Shown here in pieces: positions 1 to 8,640 of a stretch of DNA of 64,000 bases (within the stretch, counting starts at the first letter, position 1; every line of letters starts with the position of its first letter). The position numbers and the translations under genes are program-made. The notes under the pieces were generated by a model. That model searched no databases and had not been told where the DNA came from. It saw only the letters and a list, made by a program, of their open reading frames with translations. Origin of the DNA: Denitrovibrio acetiphilus DSM 12809 (lineage in GTDB: Bacteria > Chrysiogenota > Deferribacteres > Deferribacterales > Geovibrionaceae); assembly GCF_000025725.1 (NCBI RefSeq), contig NC_013943.1:1302001-1366000 (forward strand), given 5' to 3'.

Positions 1-798
1 ATATAGTGATATTCTGATTTTTATTGTTGTGATAAAGTTAACAAAATATGCCGAAGTTTAAAATGAATTAAAGAATAAAGCAGGATTTGAAAAGTATAAT
101 CGGCTATATATTTGTTTTTATATACTTGTAAAATCAGACTATTTGTAAATAATGTAAATTTTATAATATCATATGTAGAAAGATGAATTGAGTGACTCGG
201 GAGTTAATTGCAGTGTGGGATTTATTCATAAAATCGCAGATTTAATAATGATATAAAAAATCAATTATGTATACTGTATACGAGCTCGTGTAATTATAAT
301 AGTGTTATATAAAAATCAAAATACTTCATTGTCTGCTGATGCAGGTGTTCACAGCAGATGCTTGATTACAGAAATTAAGATGCATTTCTCAATTTTCATG
401 AGTGGTTATAAACAAGAATACACTATGGATGAACAAATTCATATCGAAGTTGACTTCTGAGTAATTTAATTAATTCAAAAAAAAATAGATTCCCACGGGT
501 AAACCCTTGTTTCTATTGCTTCGCATGTGCTTAACACACTAAGTTACAACTTCGTTGTCACAGTTAGAACATGTGCAAAATACGTCACTGCAAAGCCCAC
601 AGGGCTGTGGCAACCTCTGAACTCGTTAGTTAATCCTGAGATTGCTTCGTCATTTTACATTCCTCGCAATGACTTTTAAGCTCTAAAGCTGTGATTAGTT
701 CATTCATCCACGCATAAATGCCTGGTGTCCTGCCTTAGACCGCATAAAATATACCGAAAATGGGTATGGGGTTTGTTCTGAGTTGTTGAAAGTGAAAA
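1..798. other. Gene-free stretch with one copy of a dispersed repeat
   Basis: No open frame here looks like a real gene. The first 480 bases are very AT-rich and show no recognisable product in any frame. From about 484 to 730 the composition changes and short inverted segments appear, including a piece (639-673) shared with the hairpin at 8641-8728. The left edge may contain the 3' flank of a gene outside the window, but nothing in the sequence proves it. I see no tRNA-like or rRNA-like structure. Confidence 0.6.
639..673. repeat. Copy of a dispersed GCAATGAC-ended repeat arm
   Basis: The segment begins AGATTGCTTCGTCA and ends TTCCTCGCAATGAC. The right arm of the hairpin at 8696-8728 begins AGATTGCTTTGTCA and ends with the same TTCCTCGCAATGAC. 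Two separate intergenic copies with conserved ends and a variable centre suggest a REP-like or miniature non-coding repeat. Here only one arm is clear. Confidence 0.55.
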
Positions 799-828
799 GC
801 GGTTTTTAGCATTAAAACTAAAAACCGC
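799..828 (-). terminator. Terminator-like hairpin ending the 834-5529 operon
   Basis: An 11-bp perfect inverted repeat (GCGGTTTTTAG at 799-809 and its complement at 818-828) encloses an 8-base loop. It lies 5 bases past the stop codon of the last minus-strand gene and is followed on the minus strand by a short T-rich tail, as expected for intrinsic termination. Confidence 0.7.
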
Positions 829-833
829 AATTA

Positions 834-1310
834 TTATTTAATGAAAAGTATAATTTCCCCTGTAACCTCATCAGGTTCAACAAGGGGGGTAGCTTCGTCT
901 CTGGTAATAAGGAAGCTGTCTTCCTGTACTGGTAGATATTTGTAATGGATTTTGATCACCCCTGCTGTTTCTTTGGCAATGTTGAGTGTCATTTTTTTGT
1001 GGGCTCTGTTTTTTAGGCTGCCCAGATTCTTATAATTATAAGAAACCTTTGAATCAGAAGTTATCTGACCTCCATCCTCATAGTTTACAGTGAGGCTTTT
1101 CATAAATATCTTTCCGACATTTTTTACAGACATATTTATGATTTTTTTATCCGGCATGTCCTTAACGCTGTAGAATATTGCTATATGATCATCTTTTGCA
1201 GATTGATCATAGGTTGTTTTCAGGTCATCTGTGGAGTTAAAGCCCATTTTTGGTCCATAGCAGCCGACAAGCAGCAGCAGAAGCACTGGCAGTAGATAAA
1301 ATTTGCGCAT
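834..1310 (-). CDS. Putative lipoprotein of unknown function
   Basis: I do not recognise a family for this 158-residue protein. The N-terminus is a clear lipoprotein signal: two basic residues, a leucine-rich core and the lipobox Leu-Val-Gly-Cys with the lipidated cysteine at position 17. The rest is a soluble, probably beta-rich domain with no cysteine cluster or catalytic motif that I can identify. The start is set by GGAG eight bases upstream of the ATG. It is the last gene of a run of minus-strand genes beginning at hemE, 19 bases after the preceding gene and just before a hairpin terminator, so it is probably co-transcribed with them. Attachment to the inner or outer membrane is inferred only from the signal. 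Confidence 0.75.
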   Translation of the reverse strand: MRKFYLLPVLLLLLVGCYGPKMGFNSTDDLKTTYDQSAKDDHIAIFYSVKDMPDKKIINMSVKNVGKIFMKSLTVNYEDGGQITSDSKVSYNYKNLGSLKNRAHKKMTLNIAKETAGVIKIHYKYLPVQEDSFLITRDEATPLVEPDEVTGEIILFIK

Positions 1311-1329
1311 AATGATCTCCGGTTTAGTT

Positions 1330-1740
1330 TTAGTTGTTATTTTTCCCCTCTTGCTCCTCTGTGTCTTCTTCAGATGGTTCCACAGGGATAGAGTTCGCCG
1401 TCAGAACCTTCTGTGATTCTATATTTACAATATCAACATCATCATCAGCTTCATCTGGAAGGTCTTCTTCAGATTCTGTTGAGGCAGCCTTCAGCAGTTC
1501 TTCTTTCTCACTGATATCGTTTTCTATGTTTTTAATATAAGTGTAGTCAGGCTCAAAAAGTTCCGGATCAAGCTCCCCGTTCTCAATAAGCTCCAGAACT
1601 TTGTTTCCCAGTAATGTTGTTCGTTCGTCTTTCTTTTTGTTGAGAGAGGTGATCTCTATTTTGATCTTACTGGTTTTGGCAAATTTAAGGATTTCATTTT
1701 TCCCCTTATCAAAGCTCTCTTTAACCCATTTGGTATCCAT
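1330..1740 (-). CDS. Hypothetical acidic-tailed protein
   Basis: A 136-residue protein without a recognisable family. The first half is Lys/Glu-rich and predicted helical (residues about 1-50 basic, then mixed); the second half, from about residue 75, is strongly acidic, with runs of Glu and Asp, and is probably disordered. It has no signal peptide or membrane segment, so it is probably cytoplasmic. The gene sits 12 bases downstream of the membrane protein gene and 19 bases upstream of the lipoprotein gene. The start has an upstream GGAGG-like sequence (GGAGGAACC on the minus strand). The position in the operon suggests a shared role with its neighbours, but no function can be assigned. Confidence 0.65.
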   Translation of the reverse strand: MDTKWVKESFDKGKNEILKFAKTSKIKIEITSLNKKKDERTTLLGNKVLELIENGELDPELFEPDYTYIKNIENDISEKEELLKAASTESEEDLPDEADDDVDIVNIESQKVLTANSIPVEPSEEDTEEQEGKNNN

Positions 1741-1752
1741 TGGTTCCTCCGG

Positions 1753-2088
1753 TTAGTTAATGATCTGGTCTATTCTGGACTTTTGCCAGAATATCATAGC
1801 CATCATTATTATATTTAATATAAACGAGATGAAGAATAATGCCATCCATCCGTTGAAACTTTTATCAGTAATTTCTAAAAACGATGAATCCTTGAGGTGT
1901 ATCCAGTTACCGTCGGATGTGGCAACGAAATCAGACGGAAGATATTTGCCTGTTTTTATCCCTTCTGCTACCTGTTTCGCTGAAATGTTTTTAATTACCA
2001 GCCCGTTCAGCAGCTTTATATTATAAGAGTCGGATTTACTGTTCAAAGTGCACCGTGTTGACAGGTATTCAGCCGTTCCATCTTTCAT
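1753..2088 (-). CDS. Small membrane protein with GYF_2-like N-terminal domain
   Basis: A 111-residue protein. Residues about 20-70 resemble the small GYF_2/DUF4339-type module, with the pattern of a short 'x-L-x-G-x-V' strand, a helix, a Gly-x-Leu-x-x-Ser-Asp turn and a Gly-x-Trp-Ile strand (the 'SDGNWIHL' segment near residue 58). This likeness is from memory and is weak. A single hydrophobic segment (about residues 80-100) is followed by a short basic tail, giving a C-terminal anchor. The start overlaps the end of ubiX by 20 bases and has no good ribosome binding site, so translation is probably coupled to ubiX. Confidence 0.6.
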   Translation of the reverse strand: MKDGTAEYLSTRCTLNSKSDSYNIKLLNGLVIKNISAKQVAEGIKTGKYLPSDFVATSDGNWIHLKDSSFLEITDKSFNGWMALFFISFILNIIMMAMIFWQKSRIDQIIN

Positions 2089-2641
2089 AAAGGCTGTGTT
2101 GTATATTTATTATATCAAATATTTTGCCCACTATAAAGGATATAAGATCATCAATCGTATTTGGTTTATGGTAAAAGCCCGGGGCAGCAGGCATACAGAC
2201 TGCTCCCGCTCTGGTGAGCTTTGTGAGATTTTCCATATGTATCAGACTCAGAGGTGTTTCTCTGAAGAGTATCACAAGGTTTCTGCGTTCTTTCATAGCA
2301 ACATCAGCACATCTTTCGATAAGATTAGAGCTGACCCCTCCCGCTGTTCTCCCTACAAACCCCATTGACGCAGGAGCTACGATGTACGAGTCTACCATGA
2401 ACGAACCGCTTGATACCGGTGCAGCAAAATTTTTATGGTTGTGCAGAATGGCATTTTTGCCAAGTGAGCTTAGGAATTCTTCTGCTGACTTGTGTTCTGT
2501 GCCGAGTTCTATGTTTATGTTAGTGAGCCCGTCAGGGGTTATGCAGAGGTGAAGTTCGCATTTGTCTGCCAGCTCCTCTATTAGTTTTTTGCCATAGAGA
2601 GCCCCGCTTGCACCTGTAATCCCCAAAAATATCCTTTTCAT
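2069..2641 (-). CDS. ubiX: UbiX-family flavin prenyltransferase
   Basis: This 190-residue protein matches the UbiX/PAD1 family in length and motifs. The family joins a dimethylallyl group to FMN to make the prenylated flavin used by UbiD decarboxylases. Visible signatures are the FMN-binding GITGASG at residues 7-13, the PASMGFVGRTAGG segment near residue 90, and the RETPLS motif. It lies 7 bases after the ubiA-family gene, which suggests a role in quinone biosynthesis, where a UbiD-type decarboxylase would be the customer; no ubiD is in this window. The 3' end overlaps the start of the next small membrane protein gene. Confidence 0.92.
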   Translation of the reverse strand: MKRIFLGITGASGALYGKKLIEELADKCELHLCITPDGLTNINIELGTEHKSAEEFLSSLGKNAILHNHKNFAAPVSSGSFMVDSYIVAPASMGFVGRTAGGVSSNLIERCADVAMKERRNLVILFRETPLSLIHMENLTKLTRAGAVCMPAAPGFYHKPNTIDDLISFIVGKIFDIINIQHSLYERWNG

Positions 2642-2648
2642 AGCTGCC

Positions 2649-3497
2649 TCATATCATAAGGTCGAGAAATGTAAAAACGCATATGCTGACACTAATATAA
2701 GCATTCAGATTAAAGAAAGCCATGTCGAGGCGTGAGAGATCCTCAGGGCGTATGATTGAATGCTGATATACCATAAAAACGCCGGTGATTATTATTCCTA
2801 CCAGATAAATATAGCCCAGATCAAAATATATCCATGTATATAGAAATATCAGAAATGATATTATGTGAAACACCCTCGCAAGGTTCAGAGAATTTCTGAG
2901 TCCAAGGTATTTGGGGATAGAAAAGAGACCTTCGTCACGGTCAAAGTCGATGTCCTGACAGGCATAAACGATATCAAAGCCTGATACCCAGAAGAGAACT
3001 GCCATGCCGAGAAGCACTATGCCTATATTGACTGAACCTGTAACGGCTGTCCATGCCCCGATGGGAGCGATGCCAAGAGCAACGCCGAGGACTATGTGGC
3101 AGAGGAACGTGAAACGCTTTGTATAGGAGTAGAGTATGAAAACTGCAAATGGAACTGGGGAGAGATAAAAACATAGCGGGTTAAGCATGTATGCTGCGAA
3201 AAAGTAAACTGCAAAAGATATTATGACATAAAGAACCGCTTCCCTGACTGAAAGCCTGCCTGCCGGTATGTCTCTGTTTTCTGTTCTGGGGTTTCTTGCG
3301 TCGATTTTAGCATCTGCCACACGGTTAAATCCCATTGCGCCGCTTCTGGCTCCAAGTACAGCTACGGCTATCCAGAATATTGTCATAACAGACGGTAAAC
3401 CTCTCGCTGCCAGAAACATACCAGTGAAAGCGAAGGGGAGGGCGAACAGTGTGTGTTCGACTTTTATCATGCTTAAAAACGTTTTGAATTTTTCCAC
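2649..3497 (-). CDS. ubiA: UbiA-family prenyltransferase (quinone biosynthesis)
   Basis: An integral membrane protein of 282 residues with about eight to nine hydrophobic segments. Both Asp-rich prenyl-diphosphate-binding motifs are present: NRVADAKID at residues 58-66 and ACQDIDFD at about 179-186. UbiA-type enzymes attach a polyprenyl chain to an aromatic acid. In anaerobes with menaquinone made through futalosine, the equivalent enzyme is MqnP, and this protein could be that; the sequence alone does not separate the two substrates. It is the third gene of the hemE-hemH-ubiA-ubiX series, linking heme and quinone supply for respiration. Start ATG at 3497 has no strong ribosome binding site within ten bases. 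Confidence 0.85.
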   Translation of the reverse strand: MEKFKTFLSMIKVEHTLFALPFAFTGMFLAARGLPSVMTIFWIAVAVLGARSGAMGFNRVADAKIDARNPRTENRDIPAGRLSVREAVLYVIISFAVYFFAAYMLNPLCFYLSPVPFAVFILYSYTKRFTFLCHIVLGVALGIAPIGAWTAVTGSVNIGIVLLGMAVLFWVSGFDIVYACQDIDFDRDEGLFSIPKYLGLRNSLNLARVFHIISFLIFLYTWIYFDLGYIYLVGIIITGVFMVYQHSIIRPEDLSRLDMAFFNLNAYISVSICVFTFLDLMI

Positions 3498-3571
3498 TTT
3501 AGTACCTGTAAAGATTAATATGTAAAAAGAAAATTAACACACGAATTTAGACTTGCCAATATTGAATGTGT

Positions 3572-4519
3572 TTAATGAGTGATTACATTCAGGAAAGCAT
3601 CAGAGAAATCATCTGAATCATTCAGGCTTTCGATACGTACAATGTTTAGCCCCGCTTCTGTTACGTGGGGGATGTACTGTTCGTCAAGTTCGATAAGTGT
3701 TTCTATATGGTCTGAGACAAAAGAAATAGGCACAACGATTATGTTGTCTGTTTTTTCCTCTGTTAGCCTCTCAAGTTCCTTGTCTGTGTATGGCCCTACC
3801 CATTTTACAGGACCTGTCCTGCTCTGATACGACAACCCGTATGATCGCGGGTTTGTCATTGCAGCGAGCTTTTCCATCTGTTCTTTTATGTGCAGGGTGT
3901 ACTTATCCCCTTTTTGGACAGTATATTCCGGTAGAGAGTGTGCAGAAAACTGAATATGACACTGCGAAATATCTTTGCCGAGCTTTTGTGCAGCGTTCAT
4001 GATGCGGTCAGCTATGCATTTATTGTACGTTTCATTCATGTGCCAGTGCTTTATTATCTTCGGCTCTTTCTTAAGGTTCTGAGCCTTGTAAAACCTATCG
4101 AAACACACGCCTGTGGTTGTATAAGAATACTGAGGGTACATAGTTGTTACGATGATATTTTCGTAATCAGTGTTTTCGTGAGTTTTGACAGAGTCTTCAA
4201 TATAGGGGTGGTAGTAGCACATGCCGATGTCAGTGACAAGCTCCCTTCCGGTGGATGCCTGATAGGCCGGCTTTATCTTTTCCAGAAGTGATTTCAGATA
4301 TGGGAGCTGCGGTGAACAGCCCCCTAATTTTTCGTATTCCGGCGCCACTTTTTTAGAGCGTTTTTTAGCTATCTTTTTTGCAATAAAGGTTTGCAGTGTA
4401 CCGCCAATGTGAAAATCTATTATGGTACGATCCGAGAAGAGGTTAAAGAGAAACTCCTCAATCCCCTCGATACTGTCGGGACCGCCCATATACATTACAT
4501 AAAGCAGGTCTTTTTTCAT
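3572..4519 (-). CDS. hemH: Ferrochelatase
   Basis: A 315-residue protein of the ferrochelatase family, which inserts Fe(2+) into a porphyrin in the last step of heme synthesis. The N-terminus (YVMYMGGPDS) is the family's usual 'LLxNLGxP' opening in variant form; the metal-handling SAHSLPE motif is at residues 192-198 with His194, and the conserved 'SDHIETLIELD' with its Glu is near residue 270. The start codon overlaps the hemE stop in ATGA. The neighbouring hemE makes coproporphyrinogen III. Whether the substrate is protoporphyrin IX or coproporphyrin III (CpfC-type) cannot be decided from the sequence. Confidence 0.9.
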   Translation of the reverse strand: MKKDLLYVMYMGGPDSIEGIEEFLFNLFSDRTIIDFHIGGTLQTFIAKKIAKKRSKKVAPEYEKLGGCSPQLPYLKSLLEKIKPAYQASTGRELVTDIGMCYYHPYIEDSVKTHENTDYENIIVTTMYPQYSYTTTGVCFDRFYKAQNLKKEPKIIKHWHMNETYNKCIADRIMNAAQKLGKDISQCHIQFSAHSLPEYTVQKGDKYTLHIKEQMEKLAAMTNPRSYGLSYQSRTGPVKWVGPYTDKELERLTEEKTDNIIVVPISFVSDHIETLIELDEQYIPHVTEAGLNIVRIESLNDSDDFSDAFLNVITH

Positions 4520-5529
4520 GCTTCCCCTTTGACTATTTTAACAAGATATTCAACATTTTCTCTTGGTGTTGGCGGAAGTATCCCATGTCCGAGGTTGAAT
4601 ATATGCCCTTTGAGGTCTTTGCCTTCTGCAATGATCTTTTCTGCTGTTTCTTTGATAGCCTCTTTGCTGCCGAAGAGAAGAACAGGATCAAAGTTGCCCT
4701 GAAGTACAAACTTGCCTTTGCTCAGTCTTTCGTCCGCATCTTTAAGTGTTGCCTTCCAGTCCACACCCATGCCAGCACAGTTGAGCTTGCCGATAGTGTC
4801 GTAAAAGCTGAAGCTGTCTTTGGCAAAGTATATGAGCGGAGCACCTTTCAGGTTGTTTGCTATATGCTCAACATAAGGGAATATATATTTTTCGTAGTCG
4901 TATGGGGATACCACACCGGCCCATGTGTCAAACATCTGTACAACATGTGCGCCGTTATCTATCTGCGCCTGAAGATATTTAAGGGTAGAGCTTGTGAGTT
5001 TCTCCATCATGATGCGGTATGTTTCCGGGTCTGTATGTATGAGAGTTTTTATATTTTCAAAGTTTTTGGAACCCGAACCTTCTACCATGTAGCATGCGAG
5101 GGTAAAGGGCGCACCGGAGAAGCCTATAAGCGGTACATCCAGCGCCTTGACAAGCTTACGCACTGTTTCCATAACGAAGGGTACATCTTTCTCCGGGTCG
5201 AGCTCACGGAGCTTGTCTGCGTCTGCCATAGTTCTGATTGGGTTGGCAATTACCGGAGCAGGGTTGAAGTCGAGCTGGATCCCCATAGGCTCAATAGGGA
5301 TAAGTATATCAGAAAACAGTATAGCGTTATCAAACCCGAAAGCCTCGATAGGCTGAAGTGTAACTTCTGTGCAGAGATCGGGTGTTTTGCAGAGTTCGAG
5401 AAAGGATACTTTTTTGCGTATCGCTCTGTACTCCTCCATATATCTGCCTGCCTGACGCATAAACCATACGGGGGGTCTTTCTGTTTTTTCACCATTGATA
5501 GTTCTTAATAAAAGGTCATTGAAAGCCAT
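4516..5529 (-). CDS. hemE: Uroporphyrinogen decarboxylase
   Basis: A 337-residue HemE, which removes four carboxyl groups from uroporphyrinogen III to give coproporphyrinogen III in the cytoplasm. The family signature PVWFMRQAGRY is at residues 20-30, and the second signature (a GFSGAPFTLA-type segment) is near residue 140. I place the start at ATG 5529, preceded by GAGGTGG at a good distance, in preference to an in-frame TTG 15 bases upstream. It is first in the minus-strand operon and overlaps hemH by four bases. A candidate promoter lies at 5564-5593. Confidence 0.95.
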   Translation of the reverse strand: MAFNDLLLRTINGEKTERPPVWFMRQAGRYMEEYRAIRKKVSFLELCKTPDLCTEVTLQPIEAFGFDNAILFSDILIPIEPMGIQLDFNPAPVIANPIRTMADADKLRELDPEKDVPFVMETVRKLVKALDVPLIGFSGAPFTLACYMVEGSGSKNFENIKTLIHTDPETYRIMMEKLTSSTLKYLQAQIDNGAHVVQMFDTWAGVVSPYDYEKYIFPYVEHIANNLKGAPLIYFAKDSFSFYDTIGKLNCAGMGVDWKATLKDADERLSKGKFVLQGNFDPVLLFGSKEAIKETAEKIIAEGKDLKGHIFNLGHGILPPTPRENVEYLVKIVKGEA

Positions 5530-5563
5530 ATAGATCCACCTCAATAAAAATGTTTGGTGCTGT

Positions 5564-5593
5564 ATTCAACCAGTAAAAAGTGTTTGCTGTCAA
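5564..5593 (-). promoter_or_regulatory. Candidate sigma-70 promoter for hemE operon
   Basis: On the minus strand TTGACA (5593-5588) is followed after 18 bases by TTGAAT (5569-5564), a four-of-six match to the -10 box. The predicted start would leave a leader of about 28 bases before the hemE ATG. The -35 box is perfect, the -10 box only fair. Confidence 0.45.
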
Positions 5594-5665
5594 GTTGTTT
5601 TACAAAATTTACCTTGTAAACTCACCTGGTAAAGGTAAAATTGATAATGCTATTCAGAGGTTAAT

Positions 5666-6451
5666 ATGCGTAACATATTTTTTTGTTTTGTTCTGCTTGT
5701 CTTTACAGGTTGCGGAGGGTCATCAGGTTCCGGAACTGCTGCCGGCGAAATATGGCAGCCTGAACCGGGCGCAACATGGCAGATTCAGCTTCAGGGCGAA
5801 CTAAACACCTCTTATGATGTTCAGGTATACGATATTGATCTTTATGACACGCCTAAAGCTGTGATAGATGACTTGCATAGCAGAGGGGTGAAAGTCATAT
5901 GTTATTTCAGTGCGGGTTCGTACGAGAACTGGCGCTCAGATGCTTCAGAGTTTCCTGAGGCGGTCATAGGCAAAGACCTTGACGGCTGGGAAGGGGAGAG
6001 CTGGCTCGATATACGGAACACCTTAACGCTGATGCCCATTATGGATGCCCGTATGGATATCGCCGCTGCGAAAGGGTGCGATGCTGTTGACCCTGATAAT
6101 GTTGATGGGTATGCCAACGACACAGGTTTTCCGCTGACAGCATCAGACCAGTTAATCTACAATAAAATGCTTGCAGATTCAGCCCACGAGAGAGGGCTTG
6201 CTGTTGGTCTTAAGAATGACATTGATCAGATAGACGATCTTGTTGATTTTTTTGATTTTGCCGTAAATGAGCAATGTTTTTATTATGATGAATGTGGATC
6301 GCTCCTTCCATTTATTAATACGAATAAAGCAGTATTCGGAATTGAATATGAACTCGAACCAGACGAATTTTGTGATAAGTCAATAGTTTATGGTTTTTCG
6401 ACTCTCTTGATGGATCAAGCTTTAGATGGTGATATGTATTCATGTCGGTAA
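5666..6451 (+). CDS. GH114/TM1410-type putative polygalactosaminidase lipoprotein
   Basis: A 261-residue exported lipoprotein: lipobox Phe-Thr-Gly-Cys with Cys16, followed by a Gly/Ser-rich linker. The mature part looks like the TM1410/GH114 family of TIM-barrel endo-alpha-1,4-polygalactosaminidases: 'WQIQLQGELN' opening, 'YDIDLYD', the strand 'VICYFSAGSYE', and the 'CDAVDPDNVDGY' segment that carries conserved acidic residues. The family acts on galactosamine-containing exopolysaccharides, and this one could trim the cell's own polysaccharide, but no polysaccharide locus is next to it. The gene stands alone, divergent from hemE. It could be imported, since it has no functional partner here. 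Confidence 0.75.
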   Translation: MRNIFFCFVLLVFTGCGGSSGSGTAAGEIWQPEPGATWQIQLQGELNTSYDVQVYDIDLYDTPKAVIDDLHSRGVKVICYFSAGSYENWRSDASEFPEAVIGKDLDGWEGESWLDIRNTLTLMPIMDARMDIAAAKGCDAVDPDNVDGYANDTGFPLTASDQLIYNKMLADSAHERGLAVGLKNDIDQIDDLVDFFDFAVNEQCFYYDECGSLLPFINTNKAVFGIEYELEPDEFCDKSIVYGFSTLLMDQALDGDMYSCR

Positions 6452-6487
6452 CATAATTCAATTACTAGAAATTTAGTATGTTTTACC

Positions 6488-6516
6488 TTGTCAAAAAAAG
6501 GCTGGTTTGTTATTAT
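6488..6516 (+). promoter_or_regulatory. Sigma-70-type promoter for serA
   Basis: TTGTCA (6488-6493), a 17-base spacer and TATTAT (6511-6516), five of six matches in each box. A start near 6523 would leave a leader of about 37 bases with GAGGT before the serA ATG. Confidence 0.6.
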
Positions 6517-6559
6517 CGGGACTCTTCAACACATATATATATTATATAGAGGTTAGCTA

Positions 6560-8194
6560 ATGCCCAAATATAAGGTGCTTATTACAGATCACATCTCTCA
6601 GGACGGTGTGAACATTCTCAAAAGTGACAAAGATATAGAAGTCGACATTCAGGCGGGGATCAAAAACCCTGATCTGAAGAAAATTATCGGCAACTATGAC
6701 GCTATCATCACCAGAAGCGGTACAACTGTTACTGCTGAGCTGATAGAGAACCCAGGGAAACTTAAAATTATCGGTCGTGCAGGTGTCGGTCTCGACAACG
6801 TAGACATCGAAGCTGCCAGTATGAAAGGCATCATAGTTATGAATGCTCCCACAGGGAACACCCTTGCTGCCTGTGAGCTTACAATGGGGATGATGCTCTC
6901 CGTAGTGCGCAAGCTTCCTCTGGCGAATCAGGTTACAAAATCGGGTGAGTGGGACAGAAAGCGTTTCATGGGTATTCAGCTTTACCAGAAAACCCTTGCC
7001 GTTGTCGGGCTAGGCCGTATCGGCGGCAATGTTGCAAAAAGATGCAAAGCGTTCGACATGAAAGTCGTAGCTTATGACCCATATATTAAAAAATCGAGAG
7101 CAGAATCCCTCGGGGTCGAGCTCTGTAATTCTCTTGAAGAGGCTATTTCTCAGGCGGATATTATTACTTTCCACACGCCTCTTACTGATGAAACAAAAAA
7201 CCTGATCACAAAAGATGAAATTGCTAAAATGAAAGACGGCGTTGTCATCATTAACTGTGCAAGGGGCGGTATCGTAAATGAACTGGATCTTGTGGATGCC
7301 TGCAAATCCGGCAAAGTGACTGCTGCGGGGCTTGACGTTTTTATGTCTGAACCGCCTGTCAACCACCCTTTCTTTGATGTAGAGAACATATATGTTACTC
7401 CACACATAGGCGCAAACACAGCAGAAGGGCAGTATGGTGTTGCAGTTATTATTGCAGAGCAGGTTGTGAATGCACTTCATGGCAGATCATATAAAAATGC
7501 TGTTAATATTCCGTTCATGAAAACTCAGCTTCCTGAAGATATGCAGAAATATTTCGAGCTGCTTGAGAACATCGGTCATATGGCGGCACAGCTCACAAAG
7601 GGCAGACCCGAAAGAATTGAAATTCAGATGGTCGGTCATAAGTTTGAAGAAGATTTCGGCGAGCGTACTTTCGACACTCCATTCAACTTTCAGCCATTTA
7701 CTGTCGCCGGTCTGAAGGGCTTTATGGAAGTTGCTGTTGCTGAAAATGTATCTTTTATCAATGCTCCTTACGTTGCAAAAGAACGCAACATAGACATAAT
7801 AGAGACCAAATCTGCTCACTATGATAAGTATAATGACCTTGTTATGGTGAAAGTGAAAACAGATGTTGAAGAGAAAATATACGCAGGTACAGTCTTTGCT
7901 GACCAAACAGGGCGTATTGTAATTTATGATAAGTACTACACAGACCTTATAGCTGAAGGGACTTTCCTTTATTTTAATAACCTGGACAGACCTGGAATAA
8001 TCGGGAAAGTCGGTACTATATTAGGCAAACACAGCATAAACATTGCGGACTTCGACCTCGCAAGAAACGTTAAAGAAGACGGCGAGGCTGACGCTGTGGC
8101 ATTTGTGCGAGTTGATAGCAAAGTTCCGGCAGGAGTGCTCGACGAAATACTGGCACTGGACGGCATGCTTGAGGCGAAAGTTATTACTTTCTAA
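6560..8194 (+). CDS. serA: D-3-phosphoglycerate dehydrogenase
   Basis: A 544-residue long-form SerA, which oxidises 3-phosphoglycerate with NAD to start serine synthesis. Order: substrate-binding N-domain with GRAGVGLDNVD (about residues 73-83), NAD-binding domain with the fingerprint GLGRIGGNVAKR (about residues 150-161), the CARGGIVNE and PHIGANTAEG segments of the 2-hydroxyacid dehydrogenase family, an intervening allosteric domain, and a C-terminal ACT domain starting with LYFNNLDRPGIIGKVG (serine feedback control in the family). ATG 6560 follows GAGG. The downstream yjbQ-like gene begins within 6 bases of the stop, so they are probably co-transcribed. Confidence 0.96.
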   Translation: MPKYKVLITDHISQDGVNILKSDKDIEVDIQAGIKNPDLKKIIGNYDAIITRSGTTVTAELIENPGKLKIIGRAGVGLDNVDIEAASMKGIIVMNAPTGNTLAACELTMGMMLSVVRKLPLANQVTKSGEWDRKRFMGIQLYQKTLAVVGLGRIGGNVAKRCKAFDMKVVAYDPYIKKSRAESLGVELCNSLEEAISQADIITFHTPLTDETKNLITKDEIAKMKDGVVIINCARGGIVNELDLVDACKSGKVTAAGLDVFMSEPPVNHPFFDVENIYVTPHIGANTAEGQYGVAVIIAEQVVNALHGRSYKNAVNIPFMKTQLPEDMQKYFELLENIGHMAAQLTKGRPERIEIQMVGHKFEEDFGERTFDTPFNFQPFTVAGLKGFMEVAVAENVSFINAPYVAKERNIDIIETKSAHYDKYNDLVMVKVKTDVEEKIYAGTVFADQTGRIVIYDKYYTDLIAEGTFLYFNNLDRPGIIGKVGTILGKHSINIADFDLARNVKEDGEADAVAFVRVDSKVPAGVLDEILALDGMLEAKVITF

Positions 8195-8200
8195 ATATTG

Positions 8201-8596
8201 ATGGAAACAATATCCGTAAGGACTAAGGACAGAAACTCGTTTATTGAAATAACGGACGAAATTGCCGGCATTATCAGCAGAAAAGGGTGGAGTGATGGCA
8301 TTATCGTTGTCTATACACCGCACACTACGTCTGCTGTGACTATAAATGAGAATGCTGACCCTGATGTACAGTCGGATATGAAGGGTTTCCTTTCAAAGTT
8401 AATACCAAATCTGTCGGAGTTCCTCCATGCTGAGGGGAACTCTGACAGCCATATAAAATCATCTCTTGTGGGCTGCTCTGAAACTGTTATTGTTGAGGAC
8501 GGACATATGATTCTCGGCACATGGCAGGGGATATACTTCTGTGAATTCGACGGTCCGCGCACTCGGAAAGTCCACCTTAAATTTATCAAATCATGA
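8201..8596 (+). CDS. YjbQ/UPF0047 family protein
   Basis: A 131-residue member of the small YjbQ family (UPF0047, sometimes called secondary thiamine-phosphate synthase). Typical segments are visible: HTTSAVTINENADPDV, GNSDSHIKSSLVG with the conserved His, and GTWQGIYFCEFDGPR near the C-terminus. The physiological role of the family is not settled. Start taken as ATG 8201 rather than the adjoining TTG 8198; neither has a ribosome binding site of its own, so translation is probably coupled to serA, whose stop is 6 bases upstream. Confidence 0.88.
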   Translation: METISVRTKDRNSFIEITDEIAGIISRKGWSDGIIVVYTPHTTSAVTINENADPDVQSDMKGFLSKLIPNLSEFLHAEGNSDSHIKSSLVGCSETVIVEDGHMILGTWQGIYFCEFDGPRTRKVHLKFIKS

Positions 8597-8640
8597 GTCA
8601 CTACGAACTTTATAAAACGGTCATTACTAATATGGATTAT

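Noticed and set aside
484-700. Possible rRNA/tRNA or small-gene fragment
   Set aside because: The composition changes, but no tRNA fold, rRNA motif or coding frame was found; the repeat arm explains part of it.
4585-5508. A 307-codon plus-strand open frame opposite hemE
   Set aside because: It lies fully within the well-supported hemE on the other strand, has no recognisable domain and no ribosome binding site.
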